NCBI GenBank assembly: GCA_958496175.1
Contig: OY292276.1
Location: forward strand, 49,923,080-49,987,079
Length of the DNA: 64,000 nt
Source of the DNA: Sisyra terminalis
Taxonomy: Eukaryota; Arthropoda; Insecta; Neuroptera; Sisyridae
Reading direction: 5' to 3'
A program made the translations under genes and the position numbers. This document shows, piece by piece, positions 13,211 to 25,212 of this stretch (the stretch's first letter is position 1; each line of letters starts with the position of its first letter). The notes beneath the pieces are model-generated. The model made no database searches. It had not been told where the DNA came from and saw only the letters and a program-made list of their open reading frames with translations.

Positions 13211-15026
13211 ATTTTTCTGGGCAGAATTTGGTTTTACTCGGTCGAAAATTTTATTGAAGGAAAATAAAAATAAATTAAAATAATAACACAAACGTATGGG
13301 AAATTCTTTGGTTGCACACAATACATAACCATGTTTTTAAGTTCGCATTAGTATATAAAAATACAGAATATAGTTTTTAATTCAAAGAATTTTATTTCTT
13401 TAGTCTTATATAGTCAAGTTTAATTGTATTTCCCAAAAAGAAAGTACATAGTTTCATTTGAAGTATACCTCAATATATTAGTTCTATATTACAGCCATCG
13501 ATTAGATTAGGTACAATAACGATTATATTTTCAAACCAAAAACAATTAAGATAATGTCTCTAAATATTTCAAATGTCTGTAAAATATTGGACTTTTATTT
13601 CAACGAAATGGATTACAATTTTATGCAATTTGTTTCCATAATTTTCCCCAAAAAAAAAAAAGATTCAATGGATGAATGCATTTTAATGTTAAGGTTTTAT
13701 TTCTCTGAAATTAATATACCAACGTGTGCCCTTTACCTTGCGGCTATAATAAATAAATAAATGGAAAATTAAGCAATGAAAGTCATTGACAATGGAGAAT
13801 TCGTTCGGCCAACTGAGAACCTCGAGACATCCCATAAATAGTCATGTTAATGAAGAATAAACCAAATGAAGAAATTTACATAACAAATGGTCATATTTAG
13901 CAGGGTGAAAACTTTTTGGAACCCAATTTTTTGAAAATTAAATAAAATAATCAGTAATTAAAGAAGTGAATGTTTGTTTACTTTAAATAATCAAATTAAC
14001 GATTACTTTTTGGAACAAAAATTTGATCCGGCAAATTTCTAAATAAATTAGCATTGAAAACCGGATGGTTAACATATTAAGTTATGTGTGATTTTCACGT
14101 GAAAAAATTACATTTTGCGCTATAAAATTTGTAGTCATTTACATTATACGACAGCTCGTTATTTGGACATGTTTGGGTTGAGATATTGCCTTAGTTTTGA
14201 AATTTATTCAGTTAAAACGAAGATGAGAAATAATTTGAAATCAACGATGCGTTTAAAGTGTAGAATGTCAAGGCTGTTAAAGGTTCGTCTTTGTATACAA
14301 TATATATATACGAAAAGCTTTTAAATGAAAGTGATTGAACTTTACCTTGTGCAAAAATTCTTCGTTCCAATGTGTACAAATACAAGAAGAGAAACAAATC
14401 AAAAAAAAAAAATAAAATAAAAATAAATAAAAATACGTATATAACAATGGCACTGTCACTATTCGAGTTTAAATTTGAAAGAAAATCAACTACATTGTAT
14501 TTAATTTTGAATTTTTAACAGTCGAGTTTAATCTTCAACAATCGTTCAAAATGAAGGACTTGAACGTGCGAGAACGACAAGTGTTTGGCGTTTTTTTTTT
14601 TTTTTTTTTTACTTAGTTCTTAGTGTTATTTATTTTGCTTTTTTAGTAGGTACGTGTGATTATAATCGCGCTGGAATCAAGACTGGCCAGTGGTCGACAT
14701 CGTGGTCACCATCAAAGCAAATATTTCCAAGACAATATCCCTCCTTGGTTGGATACCTGCCCCATTGCTAACCATTCGTTTGCATCTACCATTTGTACCA
14801 TTCAAATTAAAACATTCATGCCATCTTCTCATGCATGGTGTAGAAGCCCCCCCCCGTATGCATTTTTATGCATTTGCATGCGTATGTACCTATGCTTTAT
14901 GCAAACATTGTTCAAGATGCTCACGATTCACCTTTAAGTTCACATAATGTAAAATAGCGACAAGTTCATCTAGTTTCATTATAATTAAGTATGGACGTTA
15001 ACAGGTATATAAATAGATATTTTATA
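13211..15026. other. AT-rich DNA with a poly-T run and a GC-richer block
   Basis: A 20-base poly-T tract lies at 14591-14610. The block about 14650-14940 is noticeably less AT-rich than its surroundings. It is preceded by a pyrimidine tract ending in AG near 14646 and stays open in two overlapping frames of 85-93 codons. I recognise no protein in it; an exon, a transposon fragment or chance are all possible. Confidence 0.4.
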
Positions 15027-16009
15027 GTTCTTTAAGACACTATACTCTTTCATCATATAAACGCTACTTATGAGTCAAAAAAGCTGATCCCCGCGACTTC
15101 GTCTGCGTAACGTTGGTGTTGATTGTTTTCTTTTTAGGGTCGCTCCTTGTAGTGGTAGTATATGGAAATTTTTATTTTTCTTATTTCTTTTACAAAAAAC
15201 GTTATCATACTTAAAAACACTATTTTGTCGAATTTAATTTATTAATTTTCAAAAAAAAATATTTATAAATATCTAAAAAGAGTATGTCTATTGCGTATAG
15301 CTACGATAGGTTTACCGTGAACCAAATAATCCGTAAATCAATCAGCAGCGATACATAAATAAAGTCGGTCTTAATTATGACTAAAAAAAGTCGAAACTTA
15401 TCAAAATACTCGCGTTAAAACAACAGAACTTTAGGGTCTAGATTTTGAATATTAGTAGGAATCTCTATTAACATCGCTATTAACATCAACTATGTGTCTT
15501 ATATAAAGGTTTTTATTTCAAAGAGGCAATTTTTCAAACTTTAAATTGAATTTACTGTGCTTTTTATAAGTTCAACAAAAAATATTTTTACAGATTATTT
15601 TCTAACTTTAAATTACCTTACCAATGATATATAACTCACCTGTCTAGTGTAAAAATTTCTGTTTTCATCCCTAGGGAATACCTTCCCTTATTATTTTTTT
15701 TGGAATGATAAGTAGCCTATAGTCTGTGGAAAATTGTGTTGTATCTTAATACCAAATTTCATTAAATTCGGTTGTTCCGTTCTTTCGTTAAATCGGGACA
15801 GACAGACAGACAGACAGACAAAAATTTTAAAAATGTTAAATTTGGAATAAGGGTCTCTTGAAACAAATATTTACTCTAAAATTGGGTTCAAAATCGAAAT
15901 GTACAGACAGACGTAAGAATTTTATATATTAGTATAGATATTTTATATTGCACCGTTCTTTAAGACACTATACTCTTTCATCATATAAACGCTACTTATG
16001 ACTCAAAAA
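15027..16009. repeat. 54-bp direct repeats flanking a Helitron
   Basis: GTTCTTTAAGACACTATACT and the following 34 bases occur at 15027-15080 and again at 15955-16009 with one substitution (GAGTC/GACTC). The Helitron at 15083-15938 lies exactly between them. Helitrons normally make no target duplication, so this repeat needs another cause. Confidence 0.85.
15083..15938 (-). mobile_element. Non-autonomous Helitron, 3' end damaged
   Basis: Read on the minus strand, the element starts TCTATACTAATATATAAAAT after an A and runs to a terminal hairpin-forming CGCAGACGAAGTCGCG followed by GGGGATCAGCT. A TC start, a short hairpin before the end and insertion at A/T are Helitron hallmarks. The canonical terminal CTAG is lost here (the sequence reads CTTTT). 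A GACAGACA tetranucleotide microsatellite lies near 15800-15820. It is the same family as the intact-ended copy at 19991-21010. No Rep/helicase coding sequence is present. Confidence 0.8.
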
Positions 16010-16251
16010 CGGCTAATTTAATTCATCATTAAAAACGAATTAATGATCTTAACGTTTTGTATACAAATGCTCTGAAAAATAAGTTATTATAATAGTTGGA
16101 AAAATTATTTAATTCAATTTCATTTTTGTTTACGTTCTTTAATTACTACCATGTTGCAAAAGATAATTGAATTGATTAAAAACACATTAAGTATCTAATT
16201 GTGTTTTGTTTTTGCCGTTACTAAACCCTCCACTTCTTCTGCATTGTATTA

Positions 16252-17041
16252 GATTGTCCCATAAGTTTATTTCCATTTTCCAATATGAAATGAATACACA
16301 ATATTTACTGTTTAAGTATTATTTATTTTATTATATAAAAATTCTTTTATTTTATTACTTTAAACATTGAAAAATATTTTATTTATTTCCGAGTCACAAT
16401 TTATAAGTTAATTAATTATGTCCTACGACTCAATTTCTTCTTTATTACGACGTGTTTCAACAGTTTTTGGATGTCATCATCAGGTTATCATAATAATAGA
16501 TTACCTGATGATGACAGCCAAAAACTGTTGAAACGCGTCGTAATAAAGAATAAATTGAGTCGTAGGACAGATATTATTATTCATTAATTTACTTAATGTT
16601 TTATTACCTTTTTCCAAAAAGCCGCATTATACTTTCTTTCCAAAATGTTTGGGTTTTGGACAACAAATACTCTTGTAGGTGCCATTTTATTTTACAGTTG
16701 GATTTAAACAGCTTATCCAGAAGAGAATTTCTTTAAGGACGTAATAAATAGATGTAGGAAGTCCTGAAGAATATAAAGAATAACCATCCCAATCAAATTG
16801 TGTGACCTTTCCTCTTCCCGATAATGCAATATGTTGTCACATGCTATTATGGTGAAAATCGCATTTCCAGGATTATTATTGTTTCAAAACTCAAACATTT
16901 TGGGAAGAAGGTATAATGAGACTTCCTGATAAATGGGAGAAGATAGTAGTACAATTGAGTTCTTCTATACTGGAGAAAACCATATTTAAACAGCAAATAC
17001 TGTGTATTTATTTTATATTAAAAAAAATTTAGGGAACAATC
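16252..17041. mobile_element. Fold-back mariner element with TA target sites
   Basis: The left end GATTGTCCCATAAGTTTATT is inverted at the right end (AGGGAACAATC), and the inverted similarity continues for about 70 bp. TA dinucleotides flank both ends (16250-16251, 17042-17043). The right part encodes, on + (about 16893-16965), a mariner transposase C-terminus with WEEGIMRLPDKWEK. A diverged inverted copy of the same coding region is present near 16620-16680, so the element is a head-to-head arrangement of two 3' parts. It is interrupted by a Penelope-like insertion at 16390-16569. Not functional. Confidence 0.8.
16390..16569. mobile_element. Penelope-like terminal sequence, inverted pair with hammerhead-like cores
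   Basis: Two arms of about 68 bp (16419-16487, 16502-16569) form a near-perfect inverted repeat around a 14-bp centre. Each arm carries CTGATGA, a short helix-forming segment (GACAG/CTGTT) and GAAAC, the order of conserved hammerhead ribozyme core elements (+ core 16505-16539; minus core 16450-16483). Hammerhead motifs are known in Penelope-like elements. The outer left sequence (reverse complement TGTGACTCGGAAATAA) matches that downstream of the GIY-YIG fragment near 55088, which ties it to the same family. Confidence 0.7.
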
Positions 17042-17436
17042 TATTATTTCAACGATAGTATTTTTCCTCTACAAGAAAAAAAATGTTTTTAATCCACTGC
17101 CATAGCATCTTTCAGTTGTTATTAGTAGTTTGTGATAACTAAATTTTGATACAATTTTAAATACAATTTTTGCTTTTTTGTTTTTAATGTCACTATAATA
17201 GGCAAATGTAAATATGGCGGCAAAGACAGAAAACGAAGATTGTAAAGACGTACATATGAGTGTAATACAGATATAATAATTATTGTATAAATTTTCAACT
17301 AACTGTTGTCATTGGTTTCAACTGTCATTTCGTTTTCATTCAATTGCCAGTAATTGCCATTTTCCAGTTTTGCTAGTATTAGACTGTGAATATTTCCCAA
17401 AAAGTTACTAGTTTTCAAATAATAGATTAAATTAGT

Positions 17437-17659
17437 TCCTCACGTCCCCTTTAGCGACATCAATATCTGGCAACAATATATTTTCCACCTTGTTCTTAAT
17501 TAAATTCGCTTTTTTTATTAACTCAATTCTAACGTCGTTTAATTTGCTCTTTTGTTGGTAAATTTTCATTGTAGCGTGTTTTACTCGCGAATCAAATTAG
17601 AAACAAAGTAGAAAATGCAACGTTGCCAAATATTGATGTCGCTAAAATGAAATTATGGC
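17437..17659. mobile_element. Palindromic MITE, GGCAACGTTGC family, copy 1
   Basis: The arms pair through TTTAGCGACATCAATATCTGGC on the left (18 of its bases mirrored) and GCCAAATATTGATGTCGC on the right. The interior matches copies at 25213-25437 and 58970-59194 (GCAACGTTGCC, AAACAAAGT.GAAAATGCAACG, and a TTAATTTAATTCGC-like block). Length is about 223 bp by alignment. The flanking 8-mers agree only weakly, so the ends are inferred from the other copies. Confidence 0.75.
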
Positions 17660-17879
17660 AAGTTCAAAGTCCTCCATATAATTGTATTTGGATATATTGG
17701 ATTTTACTGAAATTGGTAGAGAATTATTTGAAGTTAGGTAAAATTAATAAAGTTTGATAAAATTTTGATTCGATAAATTTATTGTTTAAGAAAATGAGCA
17801 TTTGGGGAAATGGTCGGGATTACATGAGTATCTAATTCAGTAATACTTTAAAAATTTAATGTATGTCTTTTTTAATTTA

Positions 17880-18830
17880 AAATTTAGCTTTAAATGAATC
17901 CTAATATCTTATTATGATTGTGTTATTTACGAGTAAAAAGGTAATCTATAAAATCATATTACCTACCTCTTGTAAATCCAAATTTATATCTCATGTAGAA
18001 GTTCAAATATATAAAATGTACGTAATATATAAATATACAAAATGTAGGAAATAAATATAAGATATATAGGAACTACAATAAATAGAATTTTGAACTACTT
18101 TTATGTGACTATGATGATCTTATGATCTTTTGAATTACCTTAGCTTAAGTTTAATAAAAACCTTGAACGATTTAAAAAAAAATATGGAGATTTTTTAATA
18201 CTATAGTCCATGCTACTGGACAGGAGACAGGTGCGAATAAGTCCTTAAAAAATCAATGATTAGGTCCACTGTTATTATTTTATTTTAAATTCTATTCAAA
18301 AATGACTTTCGGTTTCAAAAAGTTTGCAAGTAAATTTAGCTTTAAAACAATCTGAATATCTTATTTTCATTATGTCATTTACGAGTAAAAAGATAAACTA
18401 TAAAATCATATTACCTACCTCTTGTAAATCCAAATTGATATCTCATTTAGAAGTTCAAAGATACAAAATGTAGGAAATAAATATATATGATATATAGGAA
18501 CTACAATAAATAACATTTTGAATTACTTTTATGTAACTGTGATGATCTTATGATCTTTTGAACTGCTTTAGCTTAACTTTAACTTACTCAAATTTATTTT
18601 AGTGTTTTTTTAAATCACCAAAAATCAGTTATTTGTATAATGATAATAACCTTTAACAGTTTTAGAAAAATATGGAAATTTTTAATACCTACTATATTCC
18701 ATACAACTGGACAGGAGACAGGTGCCAATAAGACTTTGAAAAATTGATGATTTGGCCCACTGTTATTATGGTTATTATTTTATTTTAAATTCTATTCAAA
18801 AATGACTTTCGGTTTCAAAAAGTTTGCAAG
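17880..18830. repeat. Local tandem duplication, about 450-500 bp units
   Basis: Copies at 17880-18330 and 18331-18830 share AAATTTAGCTTTAAA, CATATTACCTACCTCTTGTA, ACTGGACAGGAGACAGGTGC and the ending GGTTTCAAAAAGTTTGCAAG. The second copy has about 50 extra bases (18585-18650). Neither codes for a recognisable protein. Confidence 0.9.
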
Positions 18831-19919
18831 AATTTGGAAACTATAGACACCAATTTATTCAAATGATTAAATTTAAATGATGATTTTGATATTTTTTAAC
18901 AAATAGGAAATGAAAAGTGTGGGAGTAAAAATATATTATTTTTGGTGTTTTGAAATAGCAAAACGCGTCCTTATTGGGATAAAAACATGCGGAAAAGTTA
19001 TAAAGTTTTGTTTCCCGTTAAAACTTAAAATTTAAATATCATACGTAAATGTTAACTATTCTTTTCTTATAATATGTTAATTAAGACGATAATTAATTGC
19101 TCTCACTTCTGACCACCATAAGTATAAAATATGCTAAAGTATCACAAAATAAATTATATTTTAGCAGCCACATATATAAATTACTTTACATAACACTTAG
19201 CAAAAAATGTCTCATTTACAAGAAAAGATGACGATAAGCAATTTTTTTCAAATTTTCTTAATCGCTCTTATGTCACCGTAAAATCACTTTAGATTGACTT
19301 TTCAATTTTTTAAATGCACAATTAACATAAATAGCATATATGGTGGTAAGGCAAGGACTTTATCGAGAAAAGCTAATTCGGTTTGGATTGTTGTAAATTT
19401 TAGAAAAAGTGGATTATAATTATTGTCATTGACTATATTTTTCATTGACAGTTATGAAATCATTATATATTTAAAAGTGACGAATTCTTTGTATGCACTA
19501 ATGCAATTTTATCATATTTGAGAATGGCAACTATTTTGTTTGGATTAAAAATTTCAATTAAAAATCACTTTAAAAAATACATATTGGATTATGCTAATTT
19601 GCTAGATTTTACATATTTAGAAAACACCTTATGTTCTTACTTTTTGTTTTTATCTATGATTTTTTTATCACTTTTCTCATCTTAATGACTATAATTGTAA
19701 GGCATATTTTTATTTGTAGATATAACCCGTTTTTTTGTTATTAACTTTTGGAGAAGTTGACGATATTCTTAAAAATAATGTGTCATTTGTACTTTTGTAG
19801 GATTGAGTAACACAAATATTGCTTAAGAATATTTAAGTTTCAGGTTTGAATCTCAAAAACATTCCCGGTTTATAACATTAGCGCTCACCGATTAAATTAG
19901 TAGATACTTATTTAATAAC
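18831..19919. other. AT-rich DNA, nothing recognised
   Basis: No coding, RNA or repeat signal is seen. Confidence 0.55.
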
Positions 19920-19933
19920 CACTATGTATCGTG

Positions 19934-21159
19934 TGTATACAATATATAGGATATATTGCGGTCCAATTTATGTAGTATAATTTAATATAATCTATACTAA
20001 TATATAAAATTCTTACGTCTGTCTGTACATTTCGATTTTGAACCCAATTTTAGGGTAAATATTTGTTTCAAGAGGCCCTTACTCAAAATTTAACATTTTT
20101 AAAATTTTTGTCTGTCTGTCTGTCTGTGTGTCCCGATTTAACTAAAGAACGCAACAACCGAATTTAATGAAATTTGGTATTAAGATACAACACAATTTCC
20201 CACAGACTATAGGCTACTTATCATTCCAAAAAAATAATAAGGGAAGGTATTCCTTAGGGATGAAAACATAAATTTTTACACTAGACAAGTGAGTTATATA
20301 TCATTGGAAAGGTAATTTAAAGTTAGAAAATAATTTGTAAAAATATTTTTAGTTGAACTGATATTTTGCACAGTAAATTCAATTTAAATTTAAAAAAATT
20401 GCCTCTTTGAAACATAAACCTTTATATATACAAAACACATAGTTGATGTTAATAGCGTAATAGCTTTTTTTTGAAAATTTCTACCCTAAAAGAGTAAAAG
20501 AAGTCACTAAGTTTGTATGAGAAAATTTAGACTTAATCAACAATCGAAATTTTGAATTTAATAAGTGTTAAAAATAGATAAATAATGAATTAATAATAAG
20601 TGTCTGTTTTTGTTATGTCATTTTAATAACAACATTTTAAATAACGTCATTTCACTTAATTAGTATGAAAGTTTAGGTAGTAGGTACTTATACCAAATAC
20701 CAAAGAGGCAGTTTTTAATTTTTGTTTGTTTTTCAACAATCAAACTTTTTTAAAATCTAATTTTTATGAACCAATGATTGTGACCTGGAGCAATTATTTA
20801 ACACTAAGGGAGCAATTTTTTGTCATATATTTCATTATCAATCAAAAAATAAAATCTTCCAAACCAACTTTTCTTCGGTATTTAGAAAAAATTGAAAATC
20901 AATTATATTTATTGAAAATAAATAAAATATTCGAATTTCCTTCCACGCTTTCTATCTATTTCCAACATATCTATTTACGTTACGCAGACGAAGTCGCGGG
21001 GATCAGCTAGTAATATATAAAAATCATACCATAAATGGTAATACCATACAATAATGGTAAATACCAAAAATCATACCATTATGGTATGATTTTTATATAT
21101 TATTATATTAAATTATACTACATAAATTAGACCGCAATATATCCTATATATTGTATACA
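19934..21159. mobile_element. Palindromic element split by a Helitron
   Basis: The left arm 19934-19990 and right arm 21095-21159 are inverted repeats of about 57 bp (TGTATACAATATATAGGATA on the left is mirrored on the right), with one or two mismatches. The interior right side is itself palindromic around ATCATACCATTATGGTATGAT-like sequence (21065-21095). The Helitron at 19991-21010 entered between the arms. A 13-bp direct repeat CACTATGTATCGT occurs at 19920-19932 and 21199-21211, just outside. Confidence 0.75.
19991..21010 (+). mobile_element. Non-autonomous Helitron (1020 bp) with both ends
   Basis: It starts TCTATACTAATATATAAAAT after an A and ends GGGGATCAGCTAG before a T, with the hairpin-forming CGCAGACGAAGTCGCG just upstream of the CTAG end. 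These are the 5'-TC, 3'-hairpin, CTRR and A/T insertion signs of Helitrons. A (TCTG)n microsatellite lies near 20108-20130. The first and last few hundred bases align with the inverted copy at 15083-15938. No Rep/helicase is encoded, so transposition would need another element. Confidence 0.85.
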
Positions 21160-21211
21160 TAGTATAACTGTTCAAAGTCAGCGAAAAAATCTTATTTTCA
21201 CTATGTATCGT

Positions 21212-22025
21212 TTCAAAAATAAACCTGAGTAGGCACCAAATAGGTCCTTTTGAATGTTACTTAACTACTATTCTGGTGTTCATTTAGAAATAAATCGATA
21301 GGAAAAGAAGATCAGAAGTTGAAAATTATGTTCCCCAATTCCAAATTTCCTATATCTACTCGAATCTCTTAACTCAATGGTGTGTATTGTGTGACTTATT
21401 CTTTGGATAACAATGTCTTGATAATAAGCTTAAAATCATGATTTGCTTTTCTTTAAGACGCCCTGTTGTTTAGTTTTAAGATCCTTTTATTATATAGCTT
21501 CTGGAATCCTTATTTTTGTGTAGTTTTCCTATGATTTTCTTTATTTATCTTAAACTTATTCATTGTTAAGTATGCATTCTAGTACTGCGTACACTTTGAC
21601 ATACCTATAACCAGCTTTAGCCCATTGATGACATTTTTTACTACCAATCGGTAAGCTTCTTCATTTTCTCAACTACTAGCATGTTGTAGCATCTATCCCT
21701 AGCACTCCAGCAGTAGTAAACGACTTTGTTGGATATTTTCTTCTTGTTTCACATGAGATCACCATGGGAAGTACTTCTTTGTCTATGCCATTTGTAGCAG
21801 TTTACCTACTGATCGCTTTCCTGGACTCCGGTATCCCTCTATCTTATACCTGTTATGCTAATATGGAACAGTTGGTACTTCTATCCCTTCAACAAATGAT
21901 CCAGATATGAAATTTTTATATGCGATATCAAAAAGAGTTATTTGTATTTCCAAATTAGTTAAAATTTGGTTCGACAAGATTTATACCCATTTTTTAACGG
22001 GTAGTGAATGGAGATGAGAAATAGG
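21212..22025. other. No gene recognised
   Basis: Slightly less AT-rich than average, but without a recognisable coding frame, RNA or repeat. Confidence 0.5.
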
Positions 22026-22740
22026 TCACATACAATAACATTGAGCGGAAGTAATCGTGGTAAAAGCGCAATGAAGCAGCTCAAATGGTAACCAAATCAG
22101 GCCTAACGGCCAGGAAGGTTGTATTGTGCATTTGGAGGGACTGGAAAGGGATATTTTTTGTGGGTTACTTCTATATCGACCAAATACTAAATTTGGATCT
22201 CTACTGTTATTAACTGGATCGTGTGAAGCTAGCGATTGCTCAGAAATGGCCTGAATTGAGCAACAGAAGAGGTGGTAACCCCTGGGAGGTAAAGAGGCGG
22301 ACCCCTGGGGGTCCGCGAGCCTATGTTTGGGGGTCCACGGTCCCATTTGAAAAAGTTTGTTTTTTGATTATTAATTTCAATTGCACCTTTAATAAAAATT
22401 GCACCTTTTTTCACTCAGGAGTCTTTGGCATTATGCTTGATTTCCTTGGGGGTCCGCGGCTGAAAAAGGTTAGGAACCGCTGGCTTAAAGTGATTTGCCA
22501 GAAACTCCAGGAGCTTGGTAGGGAAATTTTGATGCATCCATCATATAGTTCGGACCTGGCGTCCAACGATTATCATCTTTTTCTTACATTGCGAAACTTT
22601 CTTAGCGATGAGAAATTGGCACCAGGAGAAGATTAGAAACTATAATTACTAAAATTTTTCGCCAATAGGGACCAAAACTTCTTTTAGAGAGGTATTATAA
22701 AGCTATGTACCATTAAAATTGCAACATATTATAGAATAAA
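22026..22740 (+). pseudogene. mariner-family transposase pseudogene
   Basis: Scattered frames on the + strand match the C-terminal half of mariner DD34D transposases. In order: a GKSAMKQLKW-like segment (about 22060-22090), an RDWKG-like segment (about 22140), LAIAQKWPELSNRRG (about 22225-22270), then QKLQELGREILMHPSYSSDL with NDYHLF (22500-22585) and NFLSDEKL. The D of NDYHLF corresponds to the third catalytic aspartate. The segment holding the second catalytic Asp (QDNARPH in the family) is deleted where a hAT MITE is inserted. The N-terminus is missing and several stops and frameshifts are present. It cannot encode active transposase. Confidence 0.85.
22273..22483. mobile_element. hAT MITE inserted in the mariner (GGGGGTCCGCG family)
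   Basis: The right end (GGTTAGGAACCGCTG) and the interior (CTTGGGGGTCCGCGGCTGA, TTGCACCTTTTTTCACTCAG) match the 203-bp element at 61553-61755 closely. The left end is rearranged (TAACCCCTGGGAGG) and carries two GTCC-rich blocks. It sits exactly where the mariner reading frame is broken. Confidence 0.75.
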
Positions 22741-25204
22741 ACGGTGTTAGTTGGATAGAATAGTTGGATCTAATCGGGAATTCCGAAATATATTAAATGA
22801 AGCTTTGAATTTCACGTAAATCAATGAATTTCTTTTCCCAACCCCAACCTAATAGATACAAATTCATTTTTCCACATCAACTAATACAGTTTGGTCCGGA
22901 TAACTTTAGCTATAAATATATTAGTCGAAGAAAAAATTAACGCGCTAAATAGGAAATTGAAGGAAAAAAATACGCATTCAAAGGCTTAAAAATTTATTTT
23001 TACTAATATTTTCAAGCAATTTAAATGGTTTTCGGTTGTTGTTAAAATAATGAAAAATCATTAAAATATTAGCAATTATTTTAATTATTTATTCGCATCG
23101 AAGCCTCTTAAAGCTGATGACTTTAAAAATACTGAAGACAAATGCATTTTTTTAAAAAAAAATTATTAAAAGTAATTATTGTTGCAGAAACAATTGAACT
23201 ACAGGTAGAATCTTTTAATGACTACCCACTGAAAAATTTCTTTACCTAATTTAGAAACGAAGTCTTCCATTTGTTTCGATTTATAAAAAAAGGGATATCA
23301 AAGGCGTGTGGGATGCTCTGCTTCTGCAGATTAATTTGTTGAGAATAATTAAAAATCTTCCAAAACGATTTATTCGTAGAAGAAAAACAAAAATATCAAA
23401 GAACATGACCTCCGATATATAGCAATCAGTGGAAATATTAAATCTTCATAAATATGACACCTGAAATAACAGACAAAAATTACTCTAATAACCGCTATAA
23501 TTGACAAAAAAAAAATCAGCACAATTGATGTAAATTAGCATAATATTTTTCGAAAATAAAAACTGTTCAATGTCGTTTGGAAATTCGTCATTCGTCAAAA
23601 CTATAATTAAGAAACGGCCAACGCAATAAAAATCGTAACACATATTTCCATCAATCTTTCTGTCCATCCATCCGTCTAATTTTCTATCTCTAATATTGAT
23701 TTAATAAATTATTTAAATTATCATTTTCATTATTGTAATAATAAATTTAATAGATAAGTATTAAGGACAATCATTCCGAATATAGGCAGAGATTAATTAT
23801 TGCATGAGGACAATAAATAATAGTATGCTTCTTTGAAGAGAAACGCTACTTGATTTGTCCATTTATAGTTGGGAAAAGTTATGGCTGCATACGTTTTATA
23901 CCAAAACCACTTTATGGAAAAGAAAATCAATTTTTTTCTGCCATTTTTCCGAAAGACATGACGAGGAAAAATTTCATACCCCGTTTGTGTGGCGTTTCTT
24001 TGAAGCCAACCTTTTGACGTCGAAGGCCACCTAAATATTTGCCTCACACCTCAATTTCTTAAACGAAATTTAAGATATGTCCTTATGAAATTAGATTAAT
24101 CAACATTTTCCTGATAAAATCTAGACGGTGAAAAATATCACACCGAAACAACAGAAGACAAAATTAATTTTTCATTTAAAAGTTTCTTGGGTTTTAATTA
24201 TTTTCACAGTATTAAATTTCGTGGTAATTTGATCGAAGAACTGAAGCGTATATACTAAAAAGAATAAATTCATGAATTAATTCCTTATTTGTCCAAATGA
24301 TAAATAATGTGAGGTCTTCAAGGTTTACAAAACCAACGGCTAGTTACTGTACTTACCGAAAAATTACCATAAAAAATTCAATCGAAAATACGTCCCTGAC
24401 CAATACTTGCAATTGCTGCCCTGTAAGCTTCTACTTGACATTTATCTCTCGAATGTATTTATCCTAATTGCAATGATGCAAAAAAATTATATTGTATGAG
24501 CAGAATTGAATCAACGATCTGCATCCAACTCAAAATCGTGACATCATCATGCCTGCAATATTTACTTTGGCCTGTACCACTTCTTATCGTTAATCAGAAG
24601 CCATTTGCATTTTTTTTTTCTCTATTTAATTTTATTTATAACATCTCGTAAGTGTGAAAAATAAAACTTATTACATACCTTTCTTCCGGTTTATAAGCTA
24701 ATAAACTATTTGATAATTTATAGACTCATTTATCTAACCCACCATTGATTAAACACCTACGTGGGTAAAAAAATTTGGGCAAACATTGAATTATTTATGT
24801 TATGTTTGTACAAGCGACCATTAATGCAATCAAAATGTATTTTTGCAACCAAAGTGTTCGAGTGGGACCAATAAAATGCATGTATGTTGTACACCATAAT
24901 TAATTCTCGGGTTAACAATCATTGGAAATTTAATACATTTCAAAAAAGAAGCCATTAATCATTAGAAAATTGACTATTTTTGCTTAAAAAAAACTAGGTA
25001 TTTCAGTACTGAACTTAAAAATATTTAAATCATTTTTTTTATAAAAAGGAAAGTTATCCTTCATTTGAGATTAAGCAAGTAGTTGTCGATAATAGGACAC
25101 CGTATCAGTGACATTTTGTATTGCTTTTAAACTTCTATTTAAATTTTAGTAAAAAAGGAAGGAACTAAACTTTTCTATCCATATTTGTGCGATAGTTTTG
25201 AATT
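22741..25204. other. AT-rich DNA, nothing recognised
   Basis: No recognisable gene or structured repeat. Short open frames of 60-84 codons at 23485-24047 (minus) have no family resemblance that I can see. Confidence 0.5.
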
Positions 25205-25212
25205 GAAATGAA

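Noticed and set aside
14656..14947. Two overlapping frames of 85-93 codons in a GC-richer block
   Set aside because: Not called as a gene: no recognisable domain, no clear donor site, and mutually exclusive frames.
15800..15822. GACAGACA microsatellite (and TCTG repeat near 20108) as a CRISPR-like or regulatory array
   Set aside because: Simple 4-bp microsatellites within Helitrons; no spacers.
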